Shown: positions 44,629 to 52,619, numbered from the stretch's first letter. The stretch is DNA of 53,839 bases from an uncultured Collinsella sp. (GCA_905213265.1 CAJMHR010000011.1:1-53839), one strand, 5' to 3'. Program-made: numbers and translations. Notes: generated by a model from the letters alone, not told the origin.

Positions 44629-46299
44629 ATGCCTGGTGTTACCCCTGCAGAAGTTTTGTCCAACTTTGGCATTACGCTGGTCGAAGACCCTACCGAGAAC
44701 CAGCCCCGCCTGCTGGTTGATCTACCCGCCGCGGAGCTCGTCGAGCACGCCATCCGCCGCGATGAAGGCCGCATGGCATCCAACGGCGCGCTGGTGATCG
44801 AGACGGGGGAGCGCACTGGTCGTTCTCCCAACGATCGCTTTATCGTTGACACCCCCGATGTCCATGACAAGATCGCCTGGGGCGCCGTCAACCGCCCGCT
44901 GCCGCTCGAGAGCTACGAGACCATCAAGGCCGGCATCGTCGACTATCTCAACGAGCGCGATGTGTTCGTCACTCGCGGCATGGCCGGCGCCGATCGCAAC
45001 CACACGCGCCGACTGCTTGTCGCCTGCGAGCGTGCCAGCCAGGCGCTCTTCATTAAGCAGATGCTCGCCCGCCCGCTTGCCCGTGAAATCGCTCGTACCG
45101 GCGAGCCCGACTTCTGCGTGCTCGCTGCGCCCGGTTACCAGTGCGATCCCGCCATCAAAGGCCTTAACTCCAGCGCCGCCGTGGTCATCAACTTCCAGGA
45201 GCGCGTGATTTTGGTCGCGGGTACCGGCTACTCCGGCGAGATCAAAAAGTCCATCTTCAGCGTCATGAATTACCTGCTGCCCGTCGAGGACGACGTGCTG
45301 CCCATGCATTGCTCGGCCAGCATGGATCCCGTCACGCACGAGACCGCGGTGTTCTTTGGCCTGTCGGGCACCGGCAAGACCACGCTTTCGGCCAACCCCA
45401 CGCGCCTTCTGATCGGCGATGACGAGCACGGCTGGTCCGACATGGGCATCTTCAACATCGAAGGCGGCTGCTACGCCAAGTGCGAGGGCTTGGATGCGTT
45501 CCACGAGCCCGAGATCTTCAATGCCGTTCGCTTTGGCGCCATCTGCGAAAACGTGGTGCTCGACGAGGGCCGCAAGCCTAACTACGACGACGTCTCCATC
45601 ACGCACAATACGCGCGTGGCCTATCCCGTCGAGCATATCCCCAACGCGTGGACCAAGGGCATGGGCACTACCCCGAGCGTCGTGCTGTTTTTGACCTGCG
45701 ATGCCTTTGGCGTGCTGCCGCCCATCTCGCGCCTGACGGCCGACGCCGCCATGTATCACTTTGTGACGGGCTTTACTGCCAAGATCCCCGGCACCGAGGT
45801 CGGCGTCACCGAGCCCACGCCCACGTTCTCCTCGCTGTTCGGGGAGCCATTTATGCCGCTCGACCCTATGGTCTACGCCAAGATGCTCGGCGAGCGTATC
45901 GCCGACGGTCGCACCCGCGTCTATCTGGTCAACACCGGCTGGGTTGGCGGCGGCTACGGCGTGGGCCATCGTATCGAGCTGGCCTACACGCGCTCGCTGG
46001 TCGCGCGCGCCCTCGACGGCACCATCGAGGATAGCGAGTTCGTGCACGACGACATCTTTAACGTCGACATTCCCACTACGTGCCACGGTGTGCCCGACGG
46101 CATCTTGGTGCCGCGCCAGTACTGGCAGAGCACCGCGCGCTACGACGAGGCCGCGCACAACCTGGCGGTGATGTTCGAGGAGAACTTCGAGAAGAAGTAC
46201 TCGCACCTGCCCGAGTCCGTAAAGGCCGCCGGCCCGCACGCCCAAGTGCCCGCCGAGGCCCGTCATCGCGGCCGCGGCCTGCTGGGACTCCGCCACTAG
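44629..46299 (+). CDS. pckA: Phosphoenolpyruvate carboxykinase (ATP)
   Basis: A 556-aa ATP-type PEP carboxykinase, interconverting oxaloacetate + ATP and PEP + CO2 + ADP. In anaerobes it often runs toward oxaloacetate. Seen: RTGRSPNDRFIV, GTGYSGEIKKSIFSVMNY, the kinase-1a loop FGLSGTGKTTLSA (about 245-255), kinase-2 LIGDDEHGWSD and NTGWVGGGYGVG. These match the ATP-dependent class and not the GTP class. A strong AGAGGAGG site lies four bases before ATG 44629; an upstream in-frame extension is not supported. The leader holds a hairpin and an operator-like palindrome. A terminator of the conserved-loop family follows. Confidence 0.95.
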   Translation: MPGVTPAEVLSNFGITLVEDPTENQPRLLVDLPAAELVEHAIRRDEGRMASNGALVIETGERTGRSPNDRFIVDTPDVHDKIAWGAVNRPLPLESYETIKAGIVDYLNERDVFVTRGMAGADRNHTRRLLVACERASQALFIKQMLARPLAREIARTGEPDFCVLAAPGYQCDPAIKGLNSSAAVVINFQERVILVAGTGYSGEIKKSIFSVMNYLLPVEDDVLPMHCSASMDPVTHETAVFFGLSGTGKTTLSANPTRLLIGDDEHGWSDMGIFNIEGGCYAKCEGLDAFHEPEIFNAVRFGAICENVVLDEGRKPNYDDVSITHNTRVAYPVEHIPNAWTKGMGTTPSVVLFLTCDAFGVLPPISRLTADAAMYHFVTGFTAKIPGTEVGVTEPTPTFSSLFGEPFMPLDPMVYAKMLGERIADGRTRVYLVNTGWVGGGYGVGHRIELAYTRSLVARALDGTIEDSEFVHDDIFNVDIPTTCHGVPDGILVPRQYWQSTARYDEAAHNLAVMFEENFEKKYSHLPESVKAAGPHAQVPAEARHRGRGLLGLRH

Positions 46300-46318
46300 C
46301 GTCGCCTCGAGTCCATAT

Positions 46319-46355
46319 CCACCGCAAAGGGGACAGGCACCTTTGTGGTGGTTTT
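46319..46355 (+). terminator. pckA terminator, conserved-loop repeat family
   Basis: CCACCGCAAAGG (46319-46330) pairs with CCTTTGTGGTGG (46340-46351), one mismatch, then TTTT. The loop and flank read GGGGACAGGCACC. Confidence 0.75.
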
Positions 46356-46382
46356 GCTCGCGCGGATGTCTCGGGTTACAAT
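46354..46382 (+). promoter_or_regulatory. Promoter of the B3/4-domain gene
   Basis: TTGCTC (46354-46359), 17 bases, TACAAT (46377-46382). It begins in the T-run of the pckA terminator. Predicted transcript start near 46389, giving a leader of about 140 nt. Confidence 0.55.
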
Positions 46383-46423
46383 ACGCCTGACATATCGTTC
46401 CCTTCTCCGGATGGGGACAGCTT

Positions 46424-46482
46424 AAGCGCTCTTGTGGCGGCACCGTAGGACTTTGAAGGTGGCCGCTGTGAGGGCGCTTTTT
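46424..46482 (+). terminator. Terminator hairpin inside the leader of the B3/4-domain gene
   Basis: AAGCGCTCTTGTGGCGGCACC (21 bases from 46424) largely complements 46458-46479 and is followed by five Ts (46478-46482). It ends 44 bases before the ATG, a position suited to attenuation. Confidence 0.55.
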
Positions 46483-46526
46483 GTTTAGGTGCCATCGCTC
46501 GGGCGCGCACAATGAAGGGAGTATGT

Positions 46527-47246
46527 ATGAAGAGCTTTATTGCCGAGGATTCATTTTGGGAGCTGTTTCCGCAGGCAGCGGTTGGTGTGGTGGTCGTGGA
46601 GGGTATGAAGCCCACGGCTCAGATTCCCCAGGAGGACGTGGATGCGATCGCCGCGCTGCTTGACCGCGCCAACATCGATGCAGAGCGTCACCTGACAAGC
46701 GATACCATCAGCGAGAACGTGCCGGTCAAGGCGTGGCGCGAGGCCTATCGCCTGTTCAAGACCAAGAAGGGCGCGCGTTGCTCAGTTGAGAACCTTCTCA
46801 AGCGCGTGCTCAAAGGCAAGCCGGTCGGTCATATCACACCGGCGGTGGATATTTACAACACGGTGTCGCTGACCTACGCGCTGCCCGTGGGAGGCGAGGA
46901 TTTGCATGCAATCGAGGGAGACCTTCGCTTGAAGGTGACCGACGGTGGCGATGCGTTCCTACCCCTTGGCGAGGAAGCGGATGACCCGACGCTGCCCGGC
47001 GAGCTCGCCTACATCGATGACGCGGGCGCCGTGTGCCGCTGCTGGAACTGGCGAGATGGCGTTCGAACGGCCCTGTCCGACGATTCGGCCGATGCGTTCC
47101 TGGCGATTGAGTGTGTAGAGCCCGAGCGCATGGGGGACTGTCAGGCCGCGATCGATCGCTTAGCCGAGCTGCTCGAGCGCTATCTGGGAGCGACGGTTGT
47201 CGTTAAGACGCTTATCACTCGCGACAATCCCCGCGTGGAGCTGTAG
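46527..47246 (+). CDS. B3/4 (phenylalanyl-tRNA synthetase beta-like) domain protein
   Basis: A 239-aa stand-alone B3/4 domain protein. The B3/4 domain is the tRNA/amino-acid editing part of PheRS beta; free-standing versions are thought to edit or hydrolyse mischarged tRNA, but many are uncharacterised. Seen: GHITPAVDIYNTVSLTYALP, GEDLHAIEGDLRLKV and GELAYIDDAGAVCRCWNWRD, the core strands of the family. GAAGGGAG five bases before ATG 46527 fixes the start; an ATG 15 bases upstream is not needed. It has its own promoter and a leader with a terminator-type hairpin, so control by attenuation is possible. Followed by a perfect hairpin terminator. Confidence 0.8.
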   Translation: MKSFIAEDSFWELFPQAAVGVVVVEGMKPTAQIPQEDVDAIAALLDRANIDAERHLTSDTISENVPVKAWREAYRLFKTKKGARCSVENLLKRVLKGKPVGHITPAVDIYNTVSLTYALPVGGEDLHAIEGDLRLKVTDGGDAFLPLGEEADDPTLPGELAYIDDAGAVCRCWNWRDGVRTALSDDSADAFLAIECVEPERMGDCQAAIDRLAELLERYLGATVVVKTLITRDNPRVEL

Positions 47247-47274
47247 TAACTTCTGCAAATCATACTCGCCGGTC

Positions 47275-47316
47275 AAAACCACCACAAAGGTGCCTGTCCC
47301 CTTTGTGGTGGTTTTT
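47275..47316 (+). terminator. Terminator of the B3/4 gene, conserved-loop repeat family
   Basis: AAAACCACCACAAAGG (47275-47290) is exactly complementary to 47300-47315 and ends in Ts. The loop carries TGCCTGTCC, the complement of GGACAGGCA. Confidence 0.8.
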
Positions 47317-47419
47317 ATGTTGATGGGTTAACAAATGGGTCGCGTGGAGGCGATAGTCGCTGAGTGCGGCTAAGATGTTTACCCGTTAGCATCATGCAAA
47401 CGAAAGGCGGTCGTCTCCC

Positions 47420-47869
47420 ATGCAGCAGAACGACGAGACACGTTTTGAGGATTTTGTCGGACTGATTAGCGGGCTCTACAAGGAGATTCAGCGTATCAAG
47501 ACGTCCGAGGGCGCAAGGCTGGGCCTCAAGGGCTCCGACGTCATGTGCCTGTACTACCTGGAACGCAGTAAGGACGGCATGACCGGCGCCGACCTGGCTC
47601 GCGTGGCCGGCGTGACGCGCGCTGCCGTTTCGCGCACGTTGGCGCACCTGGAGGAGGGCGGCTTTGTCGAGGTTGATGACTCGGGCGATGCTGCCGTCAA
47701 GTACCGCGCCCCGGTTCGCCTGACCACGTTGGGTGGCGAGAGCATGAACGAGGCCGACCGCATCATCCGCGAAGTGCTCGACACCACCGGTAAGGCCATG
47801 GGTGTGGAGCAGCGCGAGCAGATGTATGCGTCGTTGCGTACGATTCTCAACACCCTGCGCGAGATCTAA
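47420..47869 (+). CDS. MarR family transcriptional regulator
   Basis: A 149-aa winged-helix regulator. Seen: an N-terminal dimerisation helix, SDVMCLYYLERSKDGMTGAD, the recognition region LARVAGVTRAAVSRTLAHLE, the wing EEGGFVEVDDSGDAAVKYRA and the C-terminal helices. Length is typical of MarR proteins, which bind palindromic operators as dimers and are released by small ligands or oxidation. AAAGG lies about 12 bases before the ATG, a slightly long spacing. The next gene, a DegV protein, is 119 bases downstream on the same strand and may be part of its regulon; ligand unknown. Confidence 0.9.
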   Translation: MQQNDETRFEDFVGLISGLYKEIQRIKTSEGARLGLKGSDVMCLYYLERSKDGMTGADLARVAGVTRAAVSRTLAHLEEGGFVEVDDSGDAAVKYRAPVRLTTLGGESMNEADRIIREVLDTTGKAMGVEQREQMYASLRTILNTLREI

Positions 47870-47988
47870 GGCCGCCAAGGCATTTGCTTCCCATTAACAA
47901 CCGCATAGTCCCGTTTGAGCGCGTATACCGTGCCGGGGCATTGCTGCCAAAATTCCCTGCGCGGGACCTGCGCAAGAAAGGATTCGCT

Positions 47989-48843
47989 ATGTCCGTCCGC
48001 ATTATTACCGATTCCGCAAGCGATATGTCGCCGGTGGAGCACCCCGCTCTGCGTGTTCTGCCGCTGTCCGTTACCTTTGGCACCGATGTGTACATGGATG
48101 GCGTCGACATCGATCACCAGCGCTTTTACGAGATGCTCGTGGAGCGCGATGAGCTGCCCAAGACCGGCCAGGTCAACCCGTATGCGTTTTCGCAGGCGAT
48201 TGCCGAGGCGCGTGAGGCCGGCGACGAGGCGGTGATTATTACCGTGGGCGCCAAGCTTTCGGGCACCAATCAGAGTGCCCGTACCGCGCTTGCCGAGGCG
48301 CCGGGCGGCGACGTGTTCGTTGTGGACAGCAACAACGTCACCCTGGGCGAGCGCGTGCTGGTTGAGTATGCGCTGCGTCTGGTGGACGAGGGCCGTGGCG
48401 CTGCCGAGATCGCGGCGGCCGTCGAGGCCGTCCGTGACCGCGTGGTCGTCATCGGCCTGCTCGAGACGCTGGAGTACTTGGTGCGCGGCGGTCGCTTGTC
48501 TGCCGCTGCGGGCGCTGTGGGCACGCTGCTCAACGTTAAGCCCGTGGTGGCCGCCGAGGACGGCCTGATCGTGCAGCTGGGCAAGGCGCGCGGTTCCAAG
48601 AACGGCCGCAATCTGCTCAACCAGAAGGTCGAAAAGGCGGGCGGCGTCGACTTTTCCATGCCGCTGGCGCTCGGCTATACGGGCCTTTCGGACGCCGTGC
48701 TCAAGAAGTACATCGAGGACAGCGCCGTGCTGTGGGCCGGCCATGTCGAGGGCGATCTGCCCGTTCATACCATTGGCGCTACCATCGGCACCCACGTAGG
48801 CCCCGGCGCCGTAGCCGTAGCCTTCTTCCGCCCCGCCAACTAG
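47989..48843 (+). CDS. DegV family fatty-acid-binding protein
   Basis: A 284-aa DegV protein, a fatty-acid-binding fold; related FakB proteins present fatty acids to the kinase FakA. Seen: RIITDSASDMSP at the N-terminus (conserved D-S-x-x-D), VNPYAFSQAI, VGAKLSGTNQSARTA, ETLEYLVRGGRLSAAAGAVG and TIGTHVGPGAVAVAFF at the C-terminus, all family hallmarks. AAAGGA lies before ATG 47989; an in-frame extension of 35 codons upstream is unlikely. No fakA-like gene was seen in this window. Ends with a conserved-loop hairpin terminator. Confidence 0.9.
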   Translation: MSVRIITDSASDMSPVEHPALRVLPLSVTFGTDVYMDGVDIDHQRFYEMLVERDELPKTGQVNPYAFSQAIAEAREAGDEAVIITVGAKLSGTNQSARTALAEAPGGDVFVVDSNNVTLGERVLVEYALRLVDEGRGAAEIAAAVEAVRDRVVVIGLLETLEYLVRGGRLSAAAGAVGTLLNVKPVVAAEDGLIVQLGKARGSKNGRNLLNQKVEKAGGVDFSMPLALGYTGLSDAVLKKYIEDSAVLWAGHVEGDLPVHTIGATIGTHVGPGAVAVAFFRPAN

Positions 48844-48847
48844 CCCA

Positions 48848-48884
48848 CCTGCCAAAAAGGGACAGGTTTATTTTGGCAGGTTTT
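48848..48884 (+). terminator. DegV terminator, conserved-loop repeat family
   Basis: CCTGCCAAAA (48848-48857) pairs with TTTTGGCAGG (48871-48880), then TTTT. The loop contains GGGACAGGTTTA. Confidence 0.75.
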
Positions 48885-48914
48885 ATCTGGGCAAACGCTG
48901 CCTGCCATGCCATG

Positions 48915-49000
48915 TGATCCCTCGGGAACGGCGGGGTTGCGGACCATCGGCCGCACGGAGGCCGCAAATGATCTGCAACCCCGCCGTCCCCGAGGGATCA
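48915..49000. repeat. Long near-perfect hairpin upstream of the alkyltransferase gene
   Basis: Two 26-base arms (48915-48940 and 48975-49000), 25 of 26 matching, enclose a 34-base loop that contains its own CGGCC/GGCCG stem. It ends 37 bases before the next ATG. It could be a mobile hairpin, a terminator, or a leader structure; the sequence after it (TTTGCTTT) is a weak U-tract. Confidence 0.6.
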
Positions 49001-49037
49001 TTTGCTTTATGCTGGTTTCGGTTGAAAGGAGCGCGCG

Positions 49038-49358
49038 ATGGCGTCTGAGGGCTTTTTTGAGCGGGTGTACGAGGTGGTCGAGCAGATTCCCGAGGGGATG
49101 GTTGCCACCTACGGTCAGGTGGCGCTGCTCGCCGGTCGTCCGCGGAGCGCGCGCTATGTGGGCTATGCGCTGCACAGCAACCCGCGCCCTGGCCAAATTC
49201 CCTGTCATCGCGTGGTGTTTGCCGATGGCCGCATTTGCGAGGGCTTTGCGTTTGGCGGCCCCGATACTCAGCGTGAGCTCTTAATGGGGGAGGGCGCGAC
49301 GTTTACCGATCCCATGCACGTCGACTTGGCTGCCTGTCGCTGGCCGGCCGGACTCTAA
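49038..49358 (+). CDS. MGMT family protein (short methylated-DNA cysteine methyltransferase-like)
   Basis: A 106-aa protein of the O6-alkylguanine DNA alkyltransferase family, in the short form lacking the N-terminal domain. The helix-turn-helix (VATYGQVALLAGRPRSARYV) and active-site PCHRVV motif are intact. ATL proteins of this length usually have Trp in place of the Cys; here the Cys is present, so real alkyl transfer from damaged guanine is possible. GAAAGGAG lies nine bases upstream. A long hairpin precedes it. Confidence 0.85.
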   Translation: MASEGFFERVYEVVEQIPEGMVATYGQVALLAGRPRSARYVGYALHSNPRPGQIPCHRVVFADGRICEGFAFGGPDTQRELLMGEGATFTDPMHVDLAACRWPAGL

Positions 49359-49441
49359 CAGCTCTGCCGTGGCCAAACTACCACAAAGGTGCCTGTCCCC
49401 ATCGTGGCGGAACGCCGTTATCGCTGACATTTCCCCAGATA

Positions 49442-49480
49442 AAACCTACCAAAATAAACCTGTCCCTTTTTGGTAGGTTT
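49442..49480. terminator. Hairpin of the conserved-loop repeat family after the alkyltransferase gene
   Basis: AAACCTACCAAAA (49442-49454) pairs with TTTTGGTAGGTTT (49468-49480); the loop carries ACCTGTCCC, complement of GGGACAGGT. A more decayed relative with CACAAAGGTGCCTGTCCCC lies at about 49381-49410. Confidence 0.65.
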
Positions 49481-49496
49481 ACCGGGGTTAACTTAT

Positions 49497-49698
49497 GGAG
49501 AAGGTGTGGCGACGTACTTTGCCGTCGGAAAGTAAACCATGGTGAACTATATTGGTTTCAGCAACGGAGCAGGCAATAGGCGATGAAAAAGCCTGCCCTG
49601 TTGAGTTTGATTCGCATTCCTCCCCTCTGTGCGATTCAACGGTGTACTTCGGGAACGGGCCCGCTGGCAACTTTCTGTCAGCGGGCCCGTTCCCGTTT
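49497..49698 (+). ncRNA. Candidate small RNA with C-rich loop and strong terminator
   Basis: No reading frame fits this stretch, yet it holds four hairpins in a row: TACTTT/AAAGTA near 49508-49528; GCAGGC (49569-49574) with GCCTGC (49591-49596); TTGATTCGCA (49607-49616) with TGCGATTCAA (49630-49639) around the loop TTCCTCCCCTCTG; and GGGAACGGGCCCGCTG (49651-49666) perfectly paired with 49679-49694, then GTTTGT. A C-rich single-stranded loop that could pair with Shine-Dalgarno sites is typical of Gram-positive regulatory RNAs. The promoter is unclear. The named motif Collinsella-1 RNA exists in Rfam; no claim of identity is made. Confidence 0.45.
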
Positions 49699-49802
49699 GT
49701 CGGGGGAGTGCAATAGGCGGGCCGAGCCGGTCGGGCACCAAAAAAGGCGGACGCCGTAGCGCCCGCCCCATAGCAATCGAAAGCTCAAGTCAGCAGATCG
49801 GT

Positions 49803-50852
49803 CTAGTACACCATGCCCATGGCGTCCTGAACCTCTGCCAGGGTCTGCTCGGCGATCTCGTTGGCGCGACGGTTGCCCTCGTGCAGGACGTCCTTCACAT
49901 AGTCCAGATCGTTCTCGTAGCGCTGGCGACGCTCACGAATCGGCGCGAAGTACTCGTTGACGGCCTCAGTCACGTACTTCTTGAGCTGGCCGGAGCCGCC
50001 CATGCCAATCTCCTCGGCAATCTCGATCTCGGAACGGCCGGTGCAGATGGCGGCCGTCGAAAGCAGGCCGGACACGCCGGGGCGGTTCTCGGGATCGAAC
50101 GTGATCATGCGCTCGGAGTCGGTCTGGCTCTTCTTGATGCGCTTGGCTGTTTCCTCGGCGGTCATCGAGATGTTGATGGCGTTGCCGTAGCTCTTGCTCA
50201 TCTTGCGACCGTCCAGGCCGGGCAGCAGCGGGGTCTCGGACAGCAGCGCTTCGACCTCGGGGAACACCTTGCCGTAGCGGTTGTTAAAGCGGCGGGCGAT
50301 GGTGCGGGTGAGCTCGATGTGCGGCAGCTGGTCGCGACCAACCGGCACCACGTTACCCTTGCAGAACAGGATGTCGCAGGCCTGGTGCACCGGGTAGGTG
50401 AGCAGAAGGCCGGTAAGCTCGTGGCCCGAGGCCTCCATCTCGGCCTTAACCGTGGGGTTGCGCGCCAGCTCGGCCTCGGACACCAGCGACAGGAACGGCA
50501 GCATGAGCTGGTTGGCGGCGGGCACGGCGGAGTGTGCGTAGATCATGGTCTTGTCGGGGTCGATACCGCAGGCAAGGTAGTCCATGACCATGTTGTACAC
50601 GTTGTCCTGGATGTGCTCCGTGGTGTCGCGGTCGGTGATGACCTGGTAGTCGGCGATGAGCACGTTGGTCTTGGCGCCCATGTTCTGCAGCTCCACGCGG
50701 CCCTTGAGGGTGCCAAAGTAGTGGCCCAGGTGCAGACGGCCGGTGGGGCGGTCGCCGGTAAGCATGGTGAACTTCTCGGGCGTCTTGGCCAGACCCTCGC
50801 GAATGGCGTTGCTCTTTTGCAGCGCGACTTCGTAGCTGTTCTCGTTAGGCAT
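49803..50852 (-). CDS. trpS: Tryptophanyl-tRNA synthetase
   Basis: A 349-aa class I aminoacyl-tRNA synthetase that charges tRNA-Trp. Seen: TGDRPTGRLHLGHYFGTLKG, containing the HIGH-type HLGH; GRDQLPHIELTRTIARRFN, the adenylate region; and GRKMSKSYGNAINI with the KMSKS loop. Length is typical of bacterial TrpS. The ATG has AAGGAGC about six bases upstream. It is downstream of, and on the same strand as, the TagO-type gene but separated by 155 bases. No T-box leader was recognised. Confidence 0.95.
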   Translation of the reverse strand: MPNENSYEVALQKSNAIREGLAKTPEKFTMLTGDRPTGRLHLGHYFGTLKGRVELQNMGAKTNVLIADYQVITDRDTTEHIQDNVYNMVMDYLACGIDPDKTMIYAHSAVPAANQLMLPFLSLVSEAELARNPTVKAEMEASGHELTGLLLTYPVHQACDILFCKGNVVPVGRDQLPHIELTRTIARRFNNRYGKVFPEVEALLSETPLLPGLDGRKMSKSYGNAINISMTAEETAKRIKKSQTDSERMITFDPENRPGVSGLLSTAAICTGRSEIEIAEEIGMGGSGQLKKYVTEAVNEYFAPIRERRQRYENDLDYVKDVLHEGNRRANEIAEQTLAEVQDAMGMVY

Positions 50853-51006
50853 GATTGCTCCTTACTAAGTGCGATTGGTCAAGATAATAGCGTGTTATTG
50901 AACGGGGTGTATCGTAAGCGAACGAGGGTCGGCAAAGCGCGTCTTGTCCGTTCGCGCGGAACGCCAGAAGACGAGTGGTTGCTCGGCAAGCCGTCGACGG
51001 CAATCC

Positions 51007-52206
51007 CTAGCGCCTGTGGTGACGCTCGTCCTTTCGCTCCTCGGCGGCCTGTTCCTCCTGTTTAAACGCGGGGTCATCGGGAGTTACGAGCTCGTCCTCG
51101 TGCGTGCGTTTGTTGTAGTGGTGGCGCAGTACGGGCTCAAACAGGTGCAGATGCTTGGCGAAGGCCGCCGAGCCAATGGCGAGCACGGTAAAGATGAGCA
51201 CGCGCATGGGGACTTCGACTTGGTTGATGGTCGCGGCGCCCGCGGAAAGCATGATGCACCAGGCGTAGATGAGAAGGACGGCCTGCTTTTGGTTGTAGCC
51301 CTCCTGGATTAGGCGGTGGTGAATGTGGCCTTTGTCGGCCTGCCCAATGCTAATATGGGCGCGCTTGCGGCGCACGATGGCGCTAAACGTGTCGATGATG
51401 GGCACGCCGGCAACGATGAGCGGGATGATGAGCGAGGTGAGCGCGGCGGTACGGCTCACATTGAGCAGCGAGATGGAGCCCAGCGCAAATCCCAGCAGCA
51501 GCGACCCCGAGTCGCCCAAGAAGATACTCGCGGGGTTAAAGTTGTAGCGCAGAAAGGCCAAGCAGGAGCCGAAGAGCGCAATGGAAAGCGCTGCGGCGTC
51601 GATGCGCCCCGAAAGCATAGCGACCGAGAACATGGTGAACGATGCGATGCCGCAAATGCCTGTCGCAAGGCCGTCGAGGCCGTCGATCAGGTTGATGATA
51701 TTGGTGAATGCCACCAGATAGATCACGGTGATGGGGTAGGCGAGCCATCCGAGCATGATTTCGCCGGGGGCAAACGGGTTGACGATGGCGCCGATTTTTA
51801 GGCCGCCGATGCAGGCGATGAGCGCGGCGAGCACCTGGCCTGCCAGCTTTTGCTTGGGCTTGAGTTGGAAGACGTCGTCGATCGCGCCGGTCGCAAAGAT
51901 GACGGTAAAAGAAAGCGCGAGTACGGGGTAGCTGATGTGCAGGCGAGGGTGGGGCACCAAAACGGGCGGCCAGCCCAGGTACCAGGTGCCTAGGATCTGC
52001 ACGATACAGGCGACGACGAGGCCCAAAAAGACCGCCGTGCCGCCCATGCGTGGGATGGGCTTGGTGTTGATGCGGCGCTTTGAGGGATAGTCGACGGCAT
52101 CGAGCTTGATTGCCATGCGCTTTATAAGGGGAACCGTAAGGAAGGTCGTGATAAAGGCCGCGACCGCCACGCATAGGTACGGTATGTAGCTCGTGGAAGA
52201 AGCCAT
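51007..52206 (-). CDS. WecA/TagO-type undecaprenyl-phosphate sugar-1-phosphate transferase
   Basis: A 399-aa polytopic membrane enzyme of the MraY/WecA/TagO family, which transfers GlcNAc-1-phosphate (or similar) from UDP-sugar to the lipid carrier at the start of teichoic acid or polysaccharide synthesis. About eleven helices are visible. Motifs: DYPSKRRINTKPIPRMGG, GAIDDVFQLKPKQKLAGQ, FTNIINLIDGLDGLATGI, FLGDSGSLLLGF and the HIHHRL loop typical of the WecA/TagO branch. A start at 52206 fits the family; a start 48 bases upstream would lie almost at the predicted transcription start. The C-terminal 40 residues are charged and cytosolic. Confidence 0.85.
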   Translation of the reverse strand: MASSTSYIPYLCVAVAAFITTFLTVPLIKRMAIKLDAVDYPSKRRINTKPIPRMGGTAVFLGLVVACIVQILGTWYLGWPPVLVPHPRLHISYPVLALSFTVIFATGAIDDVFQLKPKQKLAGQVLAALIACIGGLKIGAIVNPFAPGEIMLGWLAYPITVIYLVAFTNIINLIDGLDGLATGICGIASFTMFSVAMLSGRIDAAALSIALFGSCLAFLRYNFNPASIFLGDSGSLLLGFALGSISLLNVSRTAALTSLIIPLIVAGVPIIDTFSAIVRRKRAHISIGQADKGHIHHRLIQEGYNQKQAVLLIYAWCIMLSAGAATINQVEVPMRVLIFTVLAIGSAAFAKHLHLFEPVLRHHYNKRTHEDELVTPDDPAFKQEEQAAEERKDERHHRR

Positions 52207-52263
52207 GAATCGAAAACCCGCCAAGCGTCGAAGGTAAAGGTCAGAGAGAGCCATGCCGCAAAG

Positions 52264-52292
52264 GGTATAGCTGACCCATGATACTCGACCAA
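52264..52292 (-). promoter_or_regulatory. Promoter of the TagO-type gene
   Basis: On the minus strand TTGGTC (52287-52292) and TATACC (52264-52269) are 17 bases apart, predicting a start near 52257, which favours translation from 52206. Confidence 0.5.
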
Positions 52293-52412
52293 AGGGGGTG
52301 TGAGGAATTACGCGGGACGATAATCACGTGCTTACCAGATATTGGGGTGATGGCGGGGTTCTGCCTGGCGCCTTTTGGGGATCTCGGTGAGCTGCAAAAT
52401 GGTGATTTTCGG

Positions 52413-52584
52413 CAAAAGAAAACCGCCCCCCACGTTACGAAAATGAACCCACCTAAAACAGGTGGGTGCCCTCATCGACTGTTCCAGCGTCCTTAACAAC
52501 GAAGGATACCTGTACTAGGTACGACTGTGTGGGCTCCCTAAATAAACGCGACGGTTCACCCAGTTGCTCCGCGGGGGGCGGAAT
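52413..52584 (-). ncRNA. ssrS: Probable 6S RNA
   Basis: About 170 nt on the minus strand with the layout of 6S RNA, which binds sigma-A RNA polymerase by imitating an open promoter. The two ends pair (CCGCCCCCC near the 5' end with GGGGGGCGG near the 3' end; plus-strand positions 52573-52581 and 52423-52431), followed by a U-rich tail; there is a GGGCACCCACCT...AGGTGGGTTCA hairpin near the 3' side that recalls 6S RNAs, and an unpaired central part. A promoter with TATGAT (52591-52596) and a weak -35 CTGGAA, 17 bases apart, points at the 5' end. Length fits. Not checked against a covariance model. Confidence 0.6.
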
Positions 52585-52590
52585 ACTTAC

Positions 52591-52619
52591 ATCATAAAGC
52601 GGCACTTTATCGATTCCAG
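52591..52619 (-). promoter_or_regulatory. Promoter of the probable 6S RNA
   Basis: Minus-strand TATGAT at 52591-52596 and CTGGAA at 52614-52619, 17-base spacer. The -10 is strong and the -35 weak. Confidence 0.5.

Noticed and set aside
44722..46512. A 596-codon minus-strand frame opposite pckA
   Set aside because: Antisense to a very well conserved enzyme; no motif seen.
49629..51065. A 478-codon plus-strand frame opposite trpS
   Set aside because: Antisense to trpS, whose HLGH and KMSKS motifs are intact; the frame also runs through the hairpin RNA region.
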